Below, in pieces: positions 62,724 to 64,000 of a DNA stretch of 64,000 nt; positions within the stretch are counted from its first letter, which is position 1, and the number at the start of each line of letters is the position of its first letter. The stretch is from Catonia carolina (Eukaryota > Arthropoda > Insecta > Hemiptera > Achilidae), in NCBI GenBank assembly GCA_035578175.1, contig JAQMRL010000006.1:68516001-68580000 (forward strand). The letters are read 5' to 3'. The position numbers and the translations under genes are program-made. The notes below the pieces were generated by a model that ran no database searches, was not told the origin of the DNA, and saw nothing but the letters and a program-made list of their open reading frames with translations.

Positions 62724-63243
62724 AGAAGTGCTGAGATGTAGGATAGAGAACTTAACGCAAAACTTTAAACGGCTTCCCTAGAAAAACATATTTTTTTAGA
62801 TACGACGGGTTGTGATGTAGCTGACGATATTCGGGTATCATTTTTTTTAAAACGACGTTCACTTGGTGCGTGGGTACCCCTCATTTTCTCTGCTCACATA
62901 TCAGTGGGCCTTTACCAAAAAAATTAAATCAATCTCAATCACTTGTCTAAGTTCTTAAAACTGATCTTGATAATTGTTACAAATTATCTAATCAGTAAAA
63001 ATGACAGAACGGCACCTTTTAAACATGAATTGTTGTAAAGAACTATCATATTTTAGGTTTTGTTTCAATCCTTGAACGTGAGCTACCGACTGCAGTAGAT
63101 TATTTTCAGTAGGTCACGAAAATGAGAAGGTATGGTACCATTCTGTTTCTAACTTATTCGTTAATGTTAACTTGAAAAATATTTGGTTATATAAAATAAC
63201 TCTAAATATGTTACCAATTATTGTTATAGTCTAAGTAAATTAA
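62724..63243. other. Spacer, no recognised feature
   Basis: Nothing supportable. Confidence 0.4.
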
Positions 63244-63252
63244 ACAAATTCC

Positions 63253-63667
63253 GTTGTTGTTGTTTAGGTCATCAGCTGGTTAAATCAGCTTGGTCAAAGG
63301 CTGGTTTGAACCTGTAGAGGTTTTACTAAGTAAAGCGAGGAGTGAGGTGGTTTACCGTTACCTTCCTCACTGAGTAGAAAATTATGCTTATCAGCATGCC
63401 GGGCCCTCTGAAAAGCACATATTTTCCACTCTGCAAATGACACCTTCACTTCATTCACCACAGGGTCTGGCTGTATAATGAAATTCATTACTTTCAGAGG
63501 AGACAACTCCGATTATTGTCTTTTGCACCTCTACCTCTTCTGTTCTTAAATGATTCAGTAATTTAATTGGCTGACCATGTGATAAGAAACAGAACTATTT
63601 ATTTTAGCCCTGCAACGAACAGATTGAGTGTAAATAATTTGACATTCCACCAATCCGTTATGGGCAT
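63253..63667 (-). mobile_element. SINE-A, complete copy with small insertion
   Basis: ACAAATTCC at 63244-63252 and 63668-63676 flanks the unit. It is 415 bp because ~20 extra bases (TGGTTAAATCAGCTTGGTCA) expand the hairpin CAGCCGAAAGGCTG near the 3' end. Confidence 0.85.
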
Positions 63668-64000
63668 ACAAATTCCATGTATTTGAAACAAATTCCATGT
63701 AGGCTATATGAAATAGGTGGTAAGGGAATATGTCAGGTGCGGCGGTACCACCCATTCGGTTCCGTCCATTCGCGTATTGGTGTTCGTTAAAACAAATTGG
63801 CCTCTCGGTCGCCTTTTCGGTTTATAACAATTGACTTTGATCTGTATGTAAAGTAACATACATGTAAAGTAAAAGACAATATCCGTTAGAATTTACAAAT
63901 TTTCAATACCTTATGAATTAATTAACAGATTACTGATTGACATATTCTTTATTATTCTATAATACACAATCTTTTTAATTATAACGAAATAATAAATTAA
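63668..64000. other. Spacer to window end, no recognised feature
   Basis: A slightly G+C-richer stretch at 63730-63830 (GGCGGTACCACCCATTCGG) is not assignable; the rest is AT-rich. Confidence 0.4.

Noticed and set aside
53070..64000. Further UGT exons
   Set aside because: I looked for the catalytic-domain and signature motifs of UGTs in the plus frames and saw none; the remaining exons are probably outside the window.

Overview
This is a non-coding-rich, strongly A+T-biased eukaryotic window that looks like insect DNA. The arguments are: a GT-AG spliced UDP-glycosyltransferase (UGT) of the insect type, mariner, piggyBac-like and jockey/R1-type non-LTR elements, tRNA-derived SINEs, and no bacterial-style gene packing. 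A hemipteran host is my guess from the UGT style and the repeat mix; it is not proven. There is no prokaryotic operon, CRISPR array or canonical rRNA gene, and no tRNA gene that I would defend.

Host gene content is small. The only convincing host gene is the 5' part of a UGT on the + strand: coding exons at 51646-51756 and 52842-53069, with the remaining exons apparently beyond position 64000. Two unidentified open frames at 62036-62338 and 62430-62723 are the only other candidates for non-repeat coding sequence.

Almost everything else is mobile-element sequence, often nested, with many target-site duplications (TSDs) readable by eye. I use working names. H is a ~940 bp non-coding family with 13-bp subterminal inverted repeats, a CA/GT microsatellite core and terminal hairpins, resembling Helentron-associated elements of the DINE-1/HINE type; copies occur across the whole window. 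SINE-A is a ~393 bp retroposon with 8-13 bp TSDs and a (CAA)n-like tail. SINE-B (~330 bp), SINE-C (207 bp) and SINE-D (252 bp) are other A-tailed SINE-like families; B and C have tRNA-like heads. PB1-PB4 are TTAA-flanked piggyBac-like non-autonomous elements. J1 is a jockey-like LINE.

Layout: 1-5 kb, SINE-B tail, an inverted-repeat element, SINE-A and an old H copy. 5-11 kb, a LINE split by PB1, then PB2, antisense RT debris and PB3. 11-18 kb, H and SINE-A fragments, SINE-C, and a foldback element that sits in a SINE-A and carries an H copy in one arm. 18-23 kb, a LINE tail and a near full-length but broken J1. 23-28 kb, SINE-B, H with a pyrimidine tract, and a SINE-A invaded by a G+C-rich tandem repeat and by PB2. 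28-34 kb, RTE-like and CR1/L2-like LINE ends, a Harbinger-like MITE carrying a LINE, a TA-MITE, and an H copy split by J1. 35-40 kb, SINE-A, SINE-D, SINE-B, an intact 1.35 kb mariner with 43-bp perfect inverted repeats, and a decayed second mariner. 40-51 kb, several H copies and LINE tails. 51-53 kb, UGT. 53-64 kb, more H, SINE-A, an R1-type LINE end and the orphan frames.

The elements do not form one pathway. What the window shows is a stratigraphy: SINE-A and H copies are old platforms into which foldback, PB2, J1, SINE-D and the G+C-rich repeat inserted later, while the mariner looks very recent.
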